A stretch of DNA of 16,754 nucleotides. Origin: UBA9337 sp036584565 (GTDB lineage: Bacteria > Patescibacteriota > Minisyncoccia > Moranbacterales > UBA9337). Each line of letters starts with the position of its first letter. Position 1 is the stretch's first letter. Of the stretch, positions 1 to 6,373 are shown piece by piece. The translations under genes were made by a program, and so were the position numbers. The stretch spans positions 1 to 16,754 of the forward strand of contig JAZHDF010000063.1 in NCBI GenBank assembly GCA_036584565.1, read 5' to 3'. The notes below the pieces were generated by a model. The model ran no database searches. It was not told where the DNA came from and saw only the letters and a list, made by a program, of their open reading frames with translations.

Positions 1-57
1 TATAGAGAGATTAAATGAATTGGCGAGTGTAAACTTGACGCTGCAATGTTACAATAA

Positions 58-86
58 TTGACAAATAAGTATCTTAGTTGTATTAT
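58..86 (+). promoter_or_regulatory. Promoter of the 116-628 gene
   Basis: A perfect -35 TTGACA (58-63) is followed by a 17-bp spacer and a -10 TATTAT (81-86). Transcription would start near 93, leaving a leader of about 23 nt before the ATG at 116. The match and spacing are those of a sigma-70-type promoter. Bases 1-57 show nothing else I can name. Confidence 0.7.
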
Positions 87-115
87 TTAGAGTTAAAAAT
101 TAAACTTTAAATAAT

Positions 116-628
116 ATGCAACTCAATCCGGCGGATAAACATATCCAAAAAATTCAAAAAGAAAGATCCGAGCTTTTCGTAAAATCTCTGAAATATGTGG
201 CTCAATATCAGGATAACTCCCGAAATTATTATTTGGTTACGGCACTTGTTTCTTTGGCGATTATCCTGAGCGATGTAACACTTTTTTACACTTTCGAATC
301 GAATCATTTTATCAAAATCAGTTTGTTTTTTACGGCAATTTCTTTTTTATTCTCTTTGGCCAGCTATTTGAACCATTTGGAAAAAAATTCCGAAAAATTG
401 GGAGATATTTTTACCGATTTGGATTTAAAGCGCAAAAAAGAATCCGATGCCTTGAGAGGTTTTTACGCCGGTCGAATAGATGAGGGAAGTATCCGGGATT
501 TTTATCTCAATCACGGAGTCGAAGTGGATAAAAAATATTTTATTAGTCACAAAGAGATATTGCCCCGTTGGATAAATATGATTTTTCTCTCGCTGGCGAC
601 AATTTTTATGTTGATAAATTTCTTTTAA
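116..628 (+). CDS. Three-TM membrane protein of unknown function
   Basis: I do not recognise this 170-residue protein. A charged N-terminal helix (about residues 8-35, rich in K, E and Q) leads into two closely spaced membrane segments (about 39-58 and 66-86). A charged soluble section follows (about 88-150, including a KRKKES stretch), and a last hydrophobic helix (about 151-170) ends at the C-terminus. The soluble middle is probably cytosolic. The start fits the promoter at 58-86, but no Shine-Dalgarno sequence precedes it. The stop codon lies at the foot of a hairpin terminator shared with the convergent gene, so this is probably a single-gene transcript. The two-TM-plus-soluble layout resembles some membrane sensors, but nothing in the sequence assigns a function. 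Confidence 0.75.
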   Translation: MQLNPADKHIQKIQKERSELFVKSLKYVAQYQDNSRNYYLVTALVSLAIILSDVTLFYTFESNHFIKISLFFTAISFLFSLASYLNHLEKNSEKLGDIFTDLDLKRKKESDALRGFYAGRIDEGSIRDFYLNHGVEVDKKYFISHKEILPRWINMIFLSLATIFMLINFF

Positions 629-656
629 AAAAGCCCCTCCTTGCGGAGGGGCTTTT
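629..656. terminator. Bidirectional intrinsic terminator
   Basis: A perfect 12-bp stem, AAAAGCCCCTCC (629-640) with GGAGGGGCTTTT (645-656), closes a TTGC tetraloop. The A-run on the left and T-run on the right let it work in both directions. It sits between two convergent genes, starting at the stop codon of the plus-strand gene and 14 bp past the stop of the minus-strand gene. Confidence 0.9.
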
Positions 657-670
657 GAAAATTTAGTTTT

Positions 671-1123
671 TTAGCTCAAAAGCATTATGAATAAATAAGT
701 CAGAGAAAGACCGACAAGCGCTCCGGCAATTACTTCACTCAAGCGGTGACCCATTCTTTCTTTGAGATCCGGATACTTCTCTTCGTCCAGATCGGCGTTT
801 TTTTTGAGCATGTTGATGTATTCGCTATGATTACCCATATAAACTCGGAGACGGGTGGCATCGTCCACCACTATGATAGCGATGATAATCGCTACCGCAA
901 AGGCGCCGGAAGTTATTCCTTCATAATGACCGACCGAAGTAATCATAGAAACCATCAGGGCGGTATGGACACTGGGCATATGGCCGTAACTCATAGCATG
1001 CTTGCGGGTAAACTCTAAATCTCGATTATGGCGGAAGTAGAAAAATATAAATTTGATAATTCGAGTGACTCCCAAAACCAGAATAGGAATCAAGAAGACA
1101 TTGTAGGGGGTTATTAGAGACAT
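671..1123 (-). CDS. YuiD-like divergent PAP2 membrane protein (DUF212)
   Basis: This 150-residue membrane protein matches the DUF212/YuiD family, distant relatives of PAP2 acid phosphatases. Family landmarks are in order: an N-terminal membrane helix (about 8-29); YGHMPSVHTA (46-55), where the family usually has GGMPSSHSA; a membrane helix ending in VDDATRLRVYMGNH (86-99), where the usual form is like DAxGVRR; and ERMGHRLSEVIAGALVG (122-138) leading into the last helix. The conserved histidines and the aspartate pair are the likely active-site positions. By analogy with PAP2 enzymes it could act on a lipid phosphate at the membrane, but no substrate is established for the family. The length is normal. 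It is transcribed divergently from lemA. Confidence 0.88.
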   Translation of the reverse strand: MSLITPYNVFLIPILVLGVTRIIKFIFFYFRHNRDLEFTRKHAMSYGHMPSVHTALMVSMITSVGHYEGITSGAFAVAIIIAIIVVDDATRLRVYMGNHSEYINMLKKNADLDEEKYPDLKERMGHRLSEVIAGALVGLSLTYLFIMLLS

Positions 1124-1170
1124 ATGGCGAAAATTAAAAATTAATTAGATAAAAATTTTCCATTTTTAAA

Positions 1171-1199
1171 ATTATAACATATTTAAAAAAGACTTCCAA
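1171..1199 (-). promoter_or_regulatory. Extended -10 promoter of the YuiD-like gene
   Basis: On the minus strand, -35 TTGGAA (1199-1194) and -10 TATAAT (1176-1171) are separated by 17 bp. TGT just upstream makes an extended -10 (TGTTATAAT). Predicted start is near 1164, about 40 nt before the ATG. Confidence 0.7.
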
Positions 1200-1203
1200 A
1201 AAC

Positions 1204-1231
1204 TTGAAGATATTCTCTGAGATGTTATAAT
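1204..1231 (+). promoter_or_regulatory. Extended -10 promoter of lemA
   Basis: -35 TTGAAG (1204-1209), a 16-bp spacer and -10 TATAAT (1226-1231), with TGT in front giving TGTTATAAT, the same nine bases as the opposing promoter. Predicted start is near 1238, about 55 nt before the lemA ATG. Only four base pairs separate the two -35 boxes. Confidence 0.75.
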
Positions 1232-1293
1232 TGTAAATGATAATAATTAATAAAAAATGTCTTTATCTTTAGAGATAAATTCAAAAAAAAAGT

Positions 1294-1857
1294 ATGTTTA
1301 TCTTGATAGTTTTTTTGGCAATAATAGCGGTGATTGCTATTTGGGGGGTATCCATCTATAACGGCTTGATTAAGCTTAAAAATAGGGTGGATGAAGCTTG
1401 GAGCGATATCGATGTGCAGTTAAAGCGACGTTATGATCTGATACCGAATTTAATTAGCACCGTAAAGGGTTATGCGGCTCACGAAAGCCAAACTTTTGAA
1501 AAAGTTACCGAAGCCAGGACTAAAGCGATGCAAGCTCAAGAAAGCGGAGACGCCAAGGCTCAAGCCGAAGCGGAAAATATGCTTTCCGGAACGCTTAAGA
1601 CAATTTTTGCTTTGGCGGAAAATTACCCGGATTTAAAGGCCAATCAGAACTTCCTCGAATTACAAAGAGAGCTATCGGACACGGAAGACAAAATTCAAGC
1701 TTCGCGAAGATTTTATAACGGCAACGTGCGAGATTACAATATCAAGATTGAGCTTTTCCCCAATAATATTTTTGCCGGGATATTGAACTTTACCAAGCGA
1801 GAATTCTTTGAGATTGATAATGAGGCCGAGCGGGAAAATGTGAAGGTGGAATTTTAA
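1294..1857 (+). CDS. lemA: LemA family protein
   Basis: This 187-residue LemA family protein has one N-terminal membrane helix (about 2-22), then the family signature: NGLIKLKNRVDEAW (23-36), a DVQLKRRYDLIPNL block (40-53), and the VKGYAAHES region (57-65). The rest is helical, with the conserved ANQNFLELQRELSDTEDKI and RRFYNGNVRDYN stretches, and ends in a short charged tail. LemA proteins are membrane-anchored helical bundles of uncertain function, often encoded beside the protease HtpX; here htpX lies one gene downstream. Length is typical. No Shine-Dalgarno sequence precedes the ATG, but it follows a good promoter. A hairpin terminator 18 bp past the stop may separate it from the next gene. 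Confidence 0.95.
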   Translation: MFILIVFLAIIAVIAIWGVSIYNGLIKLKNRVDEAWSDIDVQLKRRYDLIPNLISTVKGYAAHESQTFEKVTEARTKAMQAQESGDAKAQAEAENMLSGTLKTIFALAENYPDLKANQNFLELQRELSDTEDKIQASRRFYNGNVRDYNIKIELFPNNIFAGILNFTKREFFEIDNEAERENVKVEF

Positions 1858-1874
1858 ACAGCAAAAAATCAAAT

Positions 1875-1907
1875 AAATATTATGTTTCAGTATTGCATAA
1901 TATTTTT
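1875..1907 (+). terminator. AT-rich hairpin terminator after lemA
   Basis: A perfect 10-bp stem, AAATATTATG (1875-1884) with CATAATATTT (1896-1905), closes an 11-nt loop, and the 3' arm runs into TTTTT (1903-1907). The position between the lemA stop and the next start fits a terminator or partial read-through signal. The stem has only two G:C pairs, so it may be weak. Confidence 0.5.
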
Positions 1908-1936
1908 CTCTTGTTTCCGATTAGAAATTCTTTTAT

Positions 1937-3670
1937 ATGTTAAAAAATTTTGTTCATATAAAAATCTTTTTTATTTTATTTTTGTTTTTGATGTTTTTTT
2001 CTTTTGAAGTTTTTGCCATGGGCGGAGAGGGCGCCACTTGCAATCCCTCGACAGATAGTTGGGGTTCATGCGAGTTGTCTCCTGTGCCGTTTCAAGATTC
2101 GGTAATCAATACAATTTATATTCCTGCCGGTAATTACCCGACGCCTTATCAAGCTAATCAAGCTAATACCGAATATATTTTGCAAGGAGATATTACCGCA
2201 GACGGAACGGCTATAACAGTTAATGATAGCTATATTATTGTTAACCTTAACGGTCATACCATCACCTACAATCAAGCTGAGTCCGGCGAGGGTGTGAATG
2301 TCGGAACTTGGAACAAAAACCATATTGCGGTCCGCAACGGATCGATTATTCAAGGCGTGGCTATGTCGGAAGGGGATTTATACGGATGCGGAAATAATCC
2401 GGTAAGCACATACAACACTGCTTTGGGAGGACAAAGATCGGCCAGTAATGTTCATATTGCAAATCTTTATGTGCGCTATGGCGGACGAGACGTGGGCGGT
2501 ATTATCTGGGCCGGAAATGAAGGTTTATTTGAGCAAAATACCATTGAAGATACTTATGAGTTCGGCACCCTGAAAAACAGACATCAGGGTTCGGAGGCGC
2601 TTACCGGGTCAAAAAATTCCAATAATATTGGAAATATCTATAGATATAATACAATAATAAATACTCGACATCGCGGTATTACGACCGGGAATAATGCGCA
2701 AGTTTACGGGAACTATATCGGAATTAGATCAATCGCTACGAATGCCAACGGTGTCGGTCAGTATTCCGGAGAAAATATATCTATTCATGATAATACTATT
2801 GTCGGTCGTGGCGAGCATCCGGTCGGAATCGGTGCCGGCGGCGGCGATGACGGATCGGATAATTATGATATTTACAATAATATTATTGATCTTCAGATTA
2901 CGGCTTTGGGCGAAGAATACGGCAGTGCTTATTTAAATGATCCTTTAGCGACTTACGAGGGTAATTCCGCTTCAGGTATTCGAGTAACATGGGGCGGAGA
3001 CAATATTCATGTTTACAATAATCAAATAACAATAGTTACGGATGACAGATATGTCGGAACATATTCACCAACCGGAGTTATCGCCTACATCAACGGAGGA
3101 GGAAAAGGTTTGTTTATCGGTGCCTATGAAGGCGAGTCGTCAACTTATGAAAATAATATAATTTCAGTTACGGGAGACAGCTCGCATACTTTCGGTGTGA
3201 CATGTTCCTATTCCTTTTCGGATGGCATGTTTGTCATTGGCAACACCATCACCTCAAGTCAATATAATATAGTTATGGGTGATGATTACGGTCAATGCAA
3301 TGATTATCCATTATTTAAGGATAATATTCTTATAAAAGATTCGGCGGCGCAATCCGGATACAGTACTTATGCAAATACATATAACGATACCGACAGAGAC
3401 TCCCAGGTTAGATTGGTTGATAACACATATCAAGACGGAGCGGCGGAGTCTTCAATATCCCTCCTTCCCGGCCACAACGGTTTGACGGATATTTATTTTG
3501 GCTCAGTTATCGATGGGCAATATAAATACAATTATCGTTTACATGATGGTAACAATACGAGTCCGATATTGTTAAGAGAGGATTTTGAGCCACCAACCAC
3601 ATTGGTTTACAGAGTCCCGGCCAGTGATATCGTGCCCCCGACTTCCTCGACCGGTTTAAGTGTGTTATAA
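1937..3670 (+). CDS. Secreted right-handed beta-helix protein
   Basis: This 577-residue exported protein begins with a signal peptide: K at 3 and 9, a long F/L/I core, and likely cleavage after VFA at 27. The mature part is rich in N, G, T, Y and S, and repeats the pattern of parallel beta-helix coils: short turns such as NTI, NNII, YNNQI and GNTI about every 20-30 residues between about 110 and 470. This is the pectate-lyase-like right-handed fold, used for polysaccharide cleavage or as a surface fibre; I see no catalytic signature that decides between them. The C-terminus is odd: after a PPT linker it reads TGLSVL and stops, as if a fibronectin-III-type domain had just begun. It lies between lemA and htpX, genes that are often direct neighbours. 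Confidence 0.85.
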   Translation: MLKNFVHIKIFFILFLFLMFFSFEVFAMGGEGATCNPSTDSWGSCELSPVPFQDSVINTIYIPAGNYPTPYQANQANTEYILQGDITADGTAITVNDSYIIVNLNGHTITYNQAESGEGVNVGTWNKNHIAVRNGSIIQGVAMSEGDLYGCGNNPVSTYNTALGGQRSASNVHIANLYVRYGGRDVGGIIWAGNEGLFEQNTIEDTYEFGTLKNRHQGSEALTGSKNSNNIGNIYRYNTIINTRHRGITTGNNAQVYGNYIGIRSIATNANGVGQYSGENISIHDNTIVGRGEHPVGIGAGGGDDGSDNYDIYNNIIDLQITALGEEYGSAYLNDPLATYEGNSASGIRVTWGGDNIHVYNNQITIVTDDRYVGTYSPTGVIAYINGGGKGLFIGAYEGESSTYENNIISVTGDSSHTFGVTCSYSFSDGMFVIGNTITSSQYNIVMGDDYGQCNDYPLFKDNILIKDSAAQSGYSTYANTYNDTDRDSQVRLVDNTYQDGAAESSISLLPGHNGLTDIYFGSVIDGQYKYNYRLHDGNNTSPILLREDFEPPTTLVYRVPASDIVPPTSSTGLSVL

Positions 3671-3722
3671 TTTTCAGAAGGCTCAAAATAAATTAACACT
3701 TTAATAATATTTAAACTTATTT

Positions 3723-4613
3723 ATGACAACTTTATACACTCATTCTGATTCAAATAAGAGATTAACCTGGATATATATCTCGTTATTTTTGGTTTTTGTA
3801 ATCGGGATCGGATTTGTTTTTGCGCGAGCAATGGGGAATAGTTGGATTCTTTATGGGGCGGTTATTTTTTCTATTCTTATGAGTTTCGGTTCTTATTGGT
3901 GGAGCGATAAAATTGTCCTTGGAATGAGCGGCGCCAAAGAAGTGACGCATGATAATGAGCGCGAACTTTTTCATCTGGTGGAAAATCTCTGTATTACCGC
4001 CGGATTGCCGATGCCTAAAATCTATATTATCGAAGACAGCGCTCCCAACGCTTTTGCTACCGGGCGCGATCCGGAGCACGGAGTGATTTGCTTTACTACC
4101 GGGATTTTGCAAAAGCTGGAAAAAGCCGAGTTGGAAGGAGTGATTGCTCACGAGCTTTCACATATCGGTAATCGAGATATTTTGATTTCCACCGTAATCG
4201 TGGTTCTGGTGGGCTTTGTGGCCTTGCTAGCGGACTGGTTTCAACACTGGGCTTTTATGGGCGCCAAAGATAGCGATAACGGTAGCGCTCAATCCAGAAT
4301 GATTTTTTTTGTCTTGGCAATTTTTCTTTCAATTTTGGCACCTATCGCCGCCACATTGATGCAGTTGGCGATTTCTCGCAAAAGAGAATTTTTGGCCGAT
4401 GCCGACGGGGCCTTGCTTACGCGTTATCCGGAGGGTTTGGCCAGAGCGCTGGAAAAAATTTCCGCCGATACCGAACCTCTTGAAGCGGCCAACCGAGCCA
4501 CCGCGCATATGTATATCTCCAATCCTTTTAAGGGTAAAAAAATGTCCAAATTTTTTATGACTCACCCTCCGGTCGAGGAGAGAATAGCTCGTCTTAGAAA
4601 TTTAAATATTTAA
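3723..4613 (+). CDS. htpX: HtpX membrane zinc metalloprotease (M48)
   Basis: HtpX is a membrane-embedded zinc protease of family M48 that degrades misfolded membrane proteins. The 296 residues show the full family layout: two N-terminal membrane helices (about 14-35 and 41-60), the protease domain with IAHELSHIGNRD holding zinc ligands H143 and H147 and catalytic E144, two further hydrophobic helices (about 154-172 and 193-215), the third ligand E222 in KREFLADADGA, and the conserved C-terminal THPPVEERI (280-288). All catalytic residues are present and length is normal. The start 52 bp after the beta-helix stop has no Shine-Dalgarno. The next gene begins 6 bp after its stop, so the two are probably cotranscribed. 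Confidence 0.97.
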   Translation: MTTLYTHSDSNKRLTWIYISLFLVFVIGIGFVFARAMGNSWILYGAVIFSILMSFGSYWWSDKIVLGMSGAKEVTHDNERELFHLVENLCITAGLPMPKIYIIEDSAPNAFATGRDPEHGVICFTTGILQKLEKAELEGVIAHELSHIGNRDILISTVIVVLVGFVALLADWFQHWAFMGAKDSDNGSAQSRMIFFVLAIFLSILAPIAATLMQLAISRKREFLADADGALLTRYPEGLARALEKISADTEPLEAANRATAHMYISNPFKGKKMSKFFMTHPPVEERIARLRNLNI

Positions 4614-4619
4614 AAATTT

Positions 4620-4988
4620 ATGGCAGAATTAAAAGAGCCGGTAAGAAATTTGGATTTTTTAAGGAATGAAGTCTTAAAAGATCCCAACAGGTTTATCCCG
4701 AGTGCGATAGATGAGGTTTTGAAGCGCGACAAAGAACTGACTGGAGATAATTATGATGAGGATAATTTTACTTTGGAAGTTTTAAGGTATCTATTCCCAA
4801 CAGCGGAATATTATTGGACCGATGAGGATTTAGTCAGGGAAACAAAAAATATTTTGAAAAATAAGATTAAGATTATATCAAATGAAAAATTTAATAATTC
4901 GGATGTTGAATCGAGAAAGAGATTTATTGGAAACGGAATATCGGGCGCTAGCCATTACGAAGATTGGGCAAATAAAAATGAAGAATAA
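4620..4988 (+). CDS. Small acidic protein of unknown function
   Basis: I do not recognise this 122-residue protein. It is acidic, appears largely helical and soluble, and has no signal peptide or membrane segment. A middle section (about 50-80) has the sequence LEVLRYLFPTAEYYWTDEDL; the C-terminus is rich in N, E and K. It starts 6 bp after htpX and ends 3 bp before the next gene, so all three could be on one transcript. The close coupling to the following gene suggests the two work together. Coding status rests on the uninterrupted frame, the tight spacing and normal codon use. Confidence 0.65.
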   Translation: MAELKEPVRNLDFLRNEVLKDPNRFIPSAIDEVLKRDKELTGDNYDEDNFTLEVLRYLFPTAEYYWTDEDLVRETKNILKNKIKIISNEKFNNSDVESRKRFIGNGISGASHYEDWANKNEE

Positions 4989-4991
4989 AAT

Positions 4992-5444
4992 ATGAATTTT
5001 GGAAGTTTCAAAGTGCCGAAGAATGATAGTAAGTATTATTGGACTCGGCACTGTATCGGCAAAATGATGCAATACGGTCTATCGCCCCAAAGGGTCAAGA
5101 GGGTAATTAGAAGTTGCGAAAGGGTAGAGGAGGGGGTGGCCAAAAATACGGTGGCGGTAATGCAACCCAATTCAATCAAGTTTGATAAGTCTGGCAAGAA
5201 AAAATGGAGTCAGGAGATCTGGGTGATGTACCAGACGCCAAAGGCGTCAATTTCCAAATTGCAATTTCCAGTTTCCAAGGAAATTCAAAATTTTAACCCG
5301 TCAGTCGCGACTGACAGGTTAAAGATTGAATTGGCGGGAAAAAATCAGTTAAAAATTATCAGCGTGTGGCGGTACCCGGGAGTGAGTCCGAAAAACAATC
5401 CGATTCCGAGTGAGATTTTGGAGGAAGTGGGAGATATGATTTGA
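4992..5444 (+). CDS. DUF4258-like small protein with an in-frame repeat insertion
   Basis: The 150 residues belong, from memory, to a family common in Parcubacteria: YYWTRHCIGKMMQYGLSPQRV (16-35) and RVEEGVAKNTVAVMQ (44-58) form the N-terminal half, then QEIWVMYQ (74-81), and after a variable region KIISVWRYPGVSPKNNPIP (121-139). The H-x3-KM-x2-YGLS pattern resembles DUF4258 and the BrnT/RelE-like toxin families (H-x-RM-x-RGIS), so a small RNA-binding or toxin-like fold is possible but not shown. Residues about 81-111 are encoded by a palindromic repeat element, which keeps the frame open. Stop is TGA. Start is 3 bp past the upstream stop. Confidence 0.75.
   Translation: MNFGSFKVPKNDSKYYWTRHCIGKMMQYGLSPQRVKRVIRSCERVEEGVAKNTVAVMQPNSIKFDKSGKKKWSQEIWVMYQTPKASISKLQFPVSKEIQNFNPSVATDRLKIELAGKNQLKIISVWRYPGVSPKNNPIPSEILEEVGDMI
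5234..5322. repeat. Compound palindromic element inside the 4992-5444 gene
   Basis: From left to right: a perfect hairpin GACGCC-AAA-GGCGTC (5234-5248); a tract in which CAATTTCCA occurs at 5248-5256 and again at 5262-5270, followed by the related AGTTTCCAA (5270-5278), about 14 and then 8 bases apart; and a 30-bp near-perfect palindrome (5293-5322). The tract resembles the short intergenic repeats of these genomes, yet lies inside a reading frame and is translated as about 31 residues. Exact borders are uncertain because no uninterrupted homologue can be compared here. Confidence 0.65.
5293..5322. repeat. 30-bp palindrome with a TCGCGA centre
   Basis: Outer arms TTAACC (5293-5298) and GGTTAA (5317-5322) pair, as do inner arms GTCAGTCG (5300-5307) and CGACTGAC (5308-5315). 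The only mismatch is C5299 with A5316. The symmetry is far beyond chance, and it forms the right end of the element inside the gene. Confidence 0.85.
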
Positions 5445-5507
5445 ATTAATTATCTAGTTAAAGAATTAACGAATTGAAATTTTTTATTATCTTAAAACTT
5501 ATGGTTT

Positions 5508-5534
5508 GTCATCTCGACCTTATGGAGAGATCTC
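5508..5534. repeat. Dispersed-type imperfect palindrome (GTCATCTCGACC...GGAGAGATCTC)
   Basis: The segment GTCATCTCGACC (5508-5519), TTAT, then GGAGAGATCTC (5524-5534) is an imperfect inverted repeat. It resembles a short sequence (GTCATTTCGACC...GGAGAAATCTC) that I recall as repeated between genes in many unrelated bacterial genomes. It lies in noncoding DNA downstream of the 4992-5444 gene. Only one copy is in this window. Confidence 0.45.
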
Positions 5535-5608
5535 AAAAAATTATTGATTATTAAAGAATTGATTATTGAATGAAAATTGAGCATTGATCATTTAAAAATG
5601 CTTCCCTC

Positions 5609-5637
5609 TTGATTAAATTTAATTTAGATGATAATAT
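5609..5637 (+). promoter_or_regulatory. Promoter of tRNA-Glu (extended -10)
   Basis: -35 TTGATT (5609-5614), a 17-bp spacer, and -10 TAATAT (5632-5637) preceded by TGA, giving an extended -10. Predicted start is near 5644, about 53 nt before the tRNA. A hairpin lies between the start site and the tRNA. Confidence 0.5.
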
Positions 5638-5650
5638 ATTACTCGTTGGT

Positions 5651-5678
5651 AATGAGGCAATAAGTTGCCTTATTTTTT
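5651..5678 (+). terminator. Hairpin with T-tract in the tRNA-Glu leader
   Basis: AATGAGGCAA (5651-5660) pairs with TTGCCTTATT (5665-5674) with one G-T wobble and a TAAG loop, followed by TTTT to 5678. It has the form of an intrinsic terminator but lies between the promoter and the tRNA, so it may be an attenuator, a processing signal, or the end of a very short transcript. Confidence 0.5.
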
Positions 5679-5696
5679 AGATTATGATATCCGTAT

Positions 5697-5768
5697 GGCC
5701 CTATCGTCTAGTGGTTAGGACAGCAGGTTTTCATCCTGTAAACAGGGGTTCGATTCCCCTTAGGGCTA
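5697..5768 (+). tRNA. tRNA-Glu (anticodon TTC)
   Basis: A complete cloverleaf is visible. Acceptor arm GGCCCTA (5697-5703) pairs with TAGGGCT (5761-5767), with G1 opposite U72 as a wobble. D stem GTC/GAC (5706-5708, 5719-5721). Anticodon stem 5723-5727 with 5735-5739, loop TTTTCAT with anticodon TTC at 5730-5732. A short four-base variable region, and T arm AGGGG-TTCGATT-CCCCT (5744-5760). The discriminator is A5768. CCA is not encoded (ACA follows the stem), so it must be added by the CCA enzyme. Confidence 0.96.
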
Positions 5769-5772
5769 CATT

Positions 5773-5799
5773 AAAAAACAGCCACTAAAGCTGTTTTTT
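5773..5799 (+). terminator. Intrinsic terminator after tRNA-Glu
   Basis: Perfect 10-bp stem AAAAAACAGC (5773-5782) with GCTGTTTTTT (5790-5799) around a 7-nt loop, four bases after the tRNA, with a T-rich tail. It ends the tRNA transcript. Confidence 0.85.
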
Positions 5800-5870
5800 C
5801 TTTTATTTTTAAATAAAAAAATTATCATGGCGGGCCTTTTTATGCTCGACTTAAAAGAGGAGATTATTTT

Positions 5871-6092
5871 TTATTTGAGTGTTATATATTTGCTTATTAG
5901 ATAAATTATATAACCCAGTAATACGGGATAGATTGCGAAAATATAGAAATAATCATAAATCGAGAATTGAGTATCATTAAAAAATAATTGATACCAACCA
6001 TTAATTTCTAAATAATTGGCAATACCATTGATAATAAGGGCAAAAAATAGAAATACATATCCGTATATGATTATTTTAAAAAAAGTTTTCAT
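5871..6092 (-). CDS. Small two-TM membrane protein, unknown function
   Basis: A 73-residue protein with two hydrophobic helices (about 5-27 and 47-66) joined by a short loop holding NYLEINGWYQLFFND (26-40). The loop has the look of a conserved feature: a helix end followed by a WYxxxF turn. I have no family assignment. The case for a real gene is that the frame stands alone between two noncoding stretches, it has a normal start, and an extended -10 (TGATAAAAT) lies about 37 bp upstream on the same strand. There is no Shine-Dalgarno sequence. AT-rich DNA can give hydrophobic frames by chance, so this remains uncertain. Confidence 0.55.
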   Translation of the reverse strand: MKTFFKIIIYGYVFLFFALIINGIANYLEINGWYQLFFNDTQFSIYDYFYIFAIYPVLLGYIIYLISKYITLK

Positions 6093-6128
6093 TTTTTATT
6101 TGTCTTTTTTATTTAAAGCTATATTCAA

Positions 6129-6137
6129 ATTTTATCA
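6129..6137 (-). promoter_or_regulatory. Possible extended -10 of the 5871-6092 gene
   Basis: On the minus strand TGA precedes TAAAAT (TGATAAAAT, 6137-6129). The predicted start is near 6122, about 30 nt before the ATG. No good -35 is present at normal spacing (best is TGGTTA at 17 bp). Confidence 0.35.
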
Positions 6138-6373
6138 TAATCAAGTCTAAATAACCAGGTGGATACTTAAAAAATAGAATATTTTTATTTGTTTAATCAA
6201 TCCCGTTTTATTCTCTGTATGATATTTATTAAAATAATTTTTATATTTAATTGAGAATCAAATGAGAGGGTTAAAAAAGAGCAAGCCATTTTTTATCTAA
6301 GCCGTTTCATTTAAATCCCATTTAAGTTATTAATAGAGAAATCGGATGTCTGTTTTCGGTAGCTTATTTTTTC

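Noticed and set aside
116..628. Gene 1 as a SLATT-type defence effector
   Set aside because: It has paired membrane helices and a soluble part, but no nucleotide-sensing or cyclase gene is near and its third C-terminal helix does not fit.
2694..2936. Open frame inside the beta-helix gene (plus strand, other frame)
   Set aside because: It is overlapped by the long beta-helix frame and its isoleucine-rich peptide is what the shifted AT-rich repeats give by chance.
5248..5278. CAATTTCCA repeats as a CRISPR array
   Set aside because: Only two exact copies plus one variant of about nine bases, with spacing of 5 bases or none, no cas genes, and located within a coding frame.
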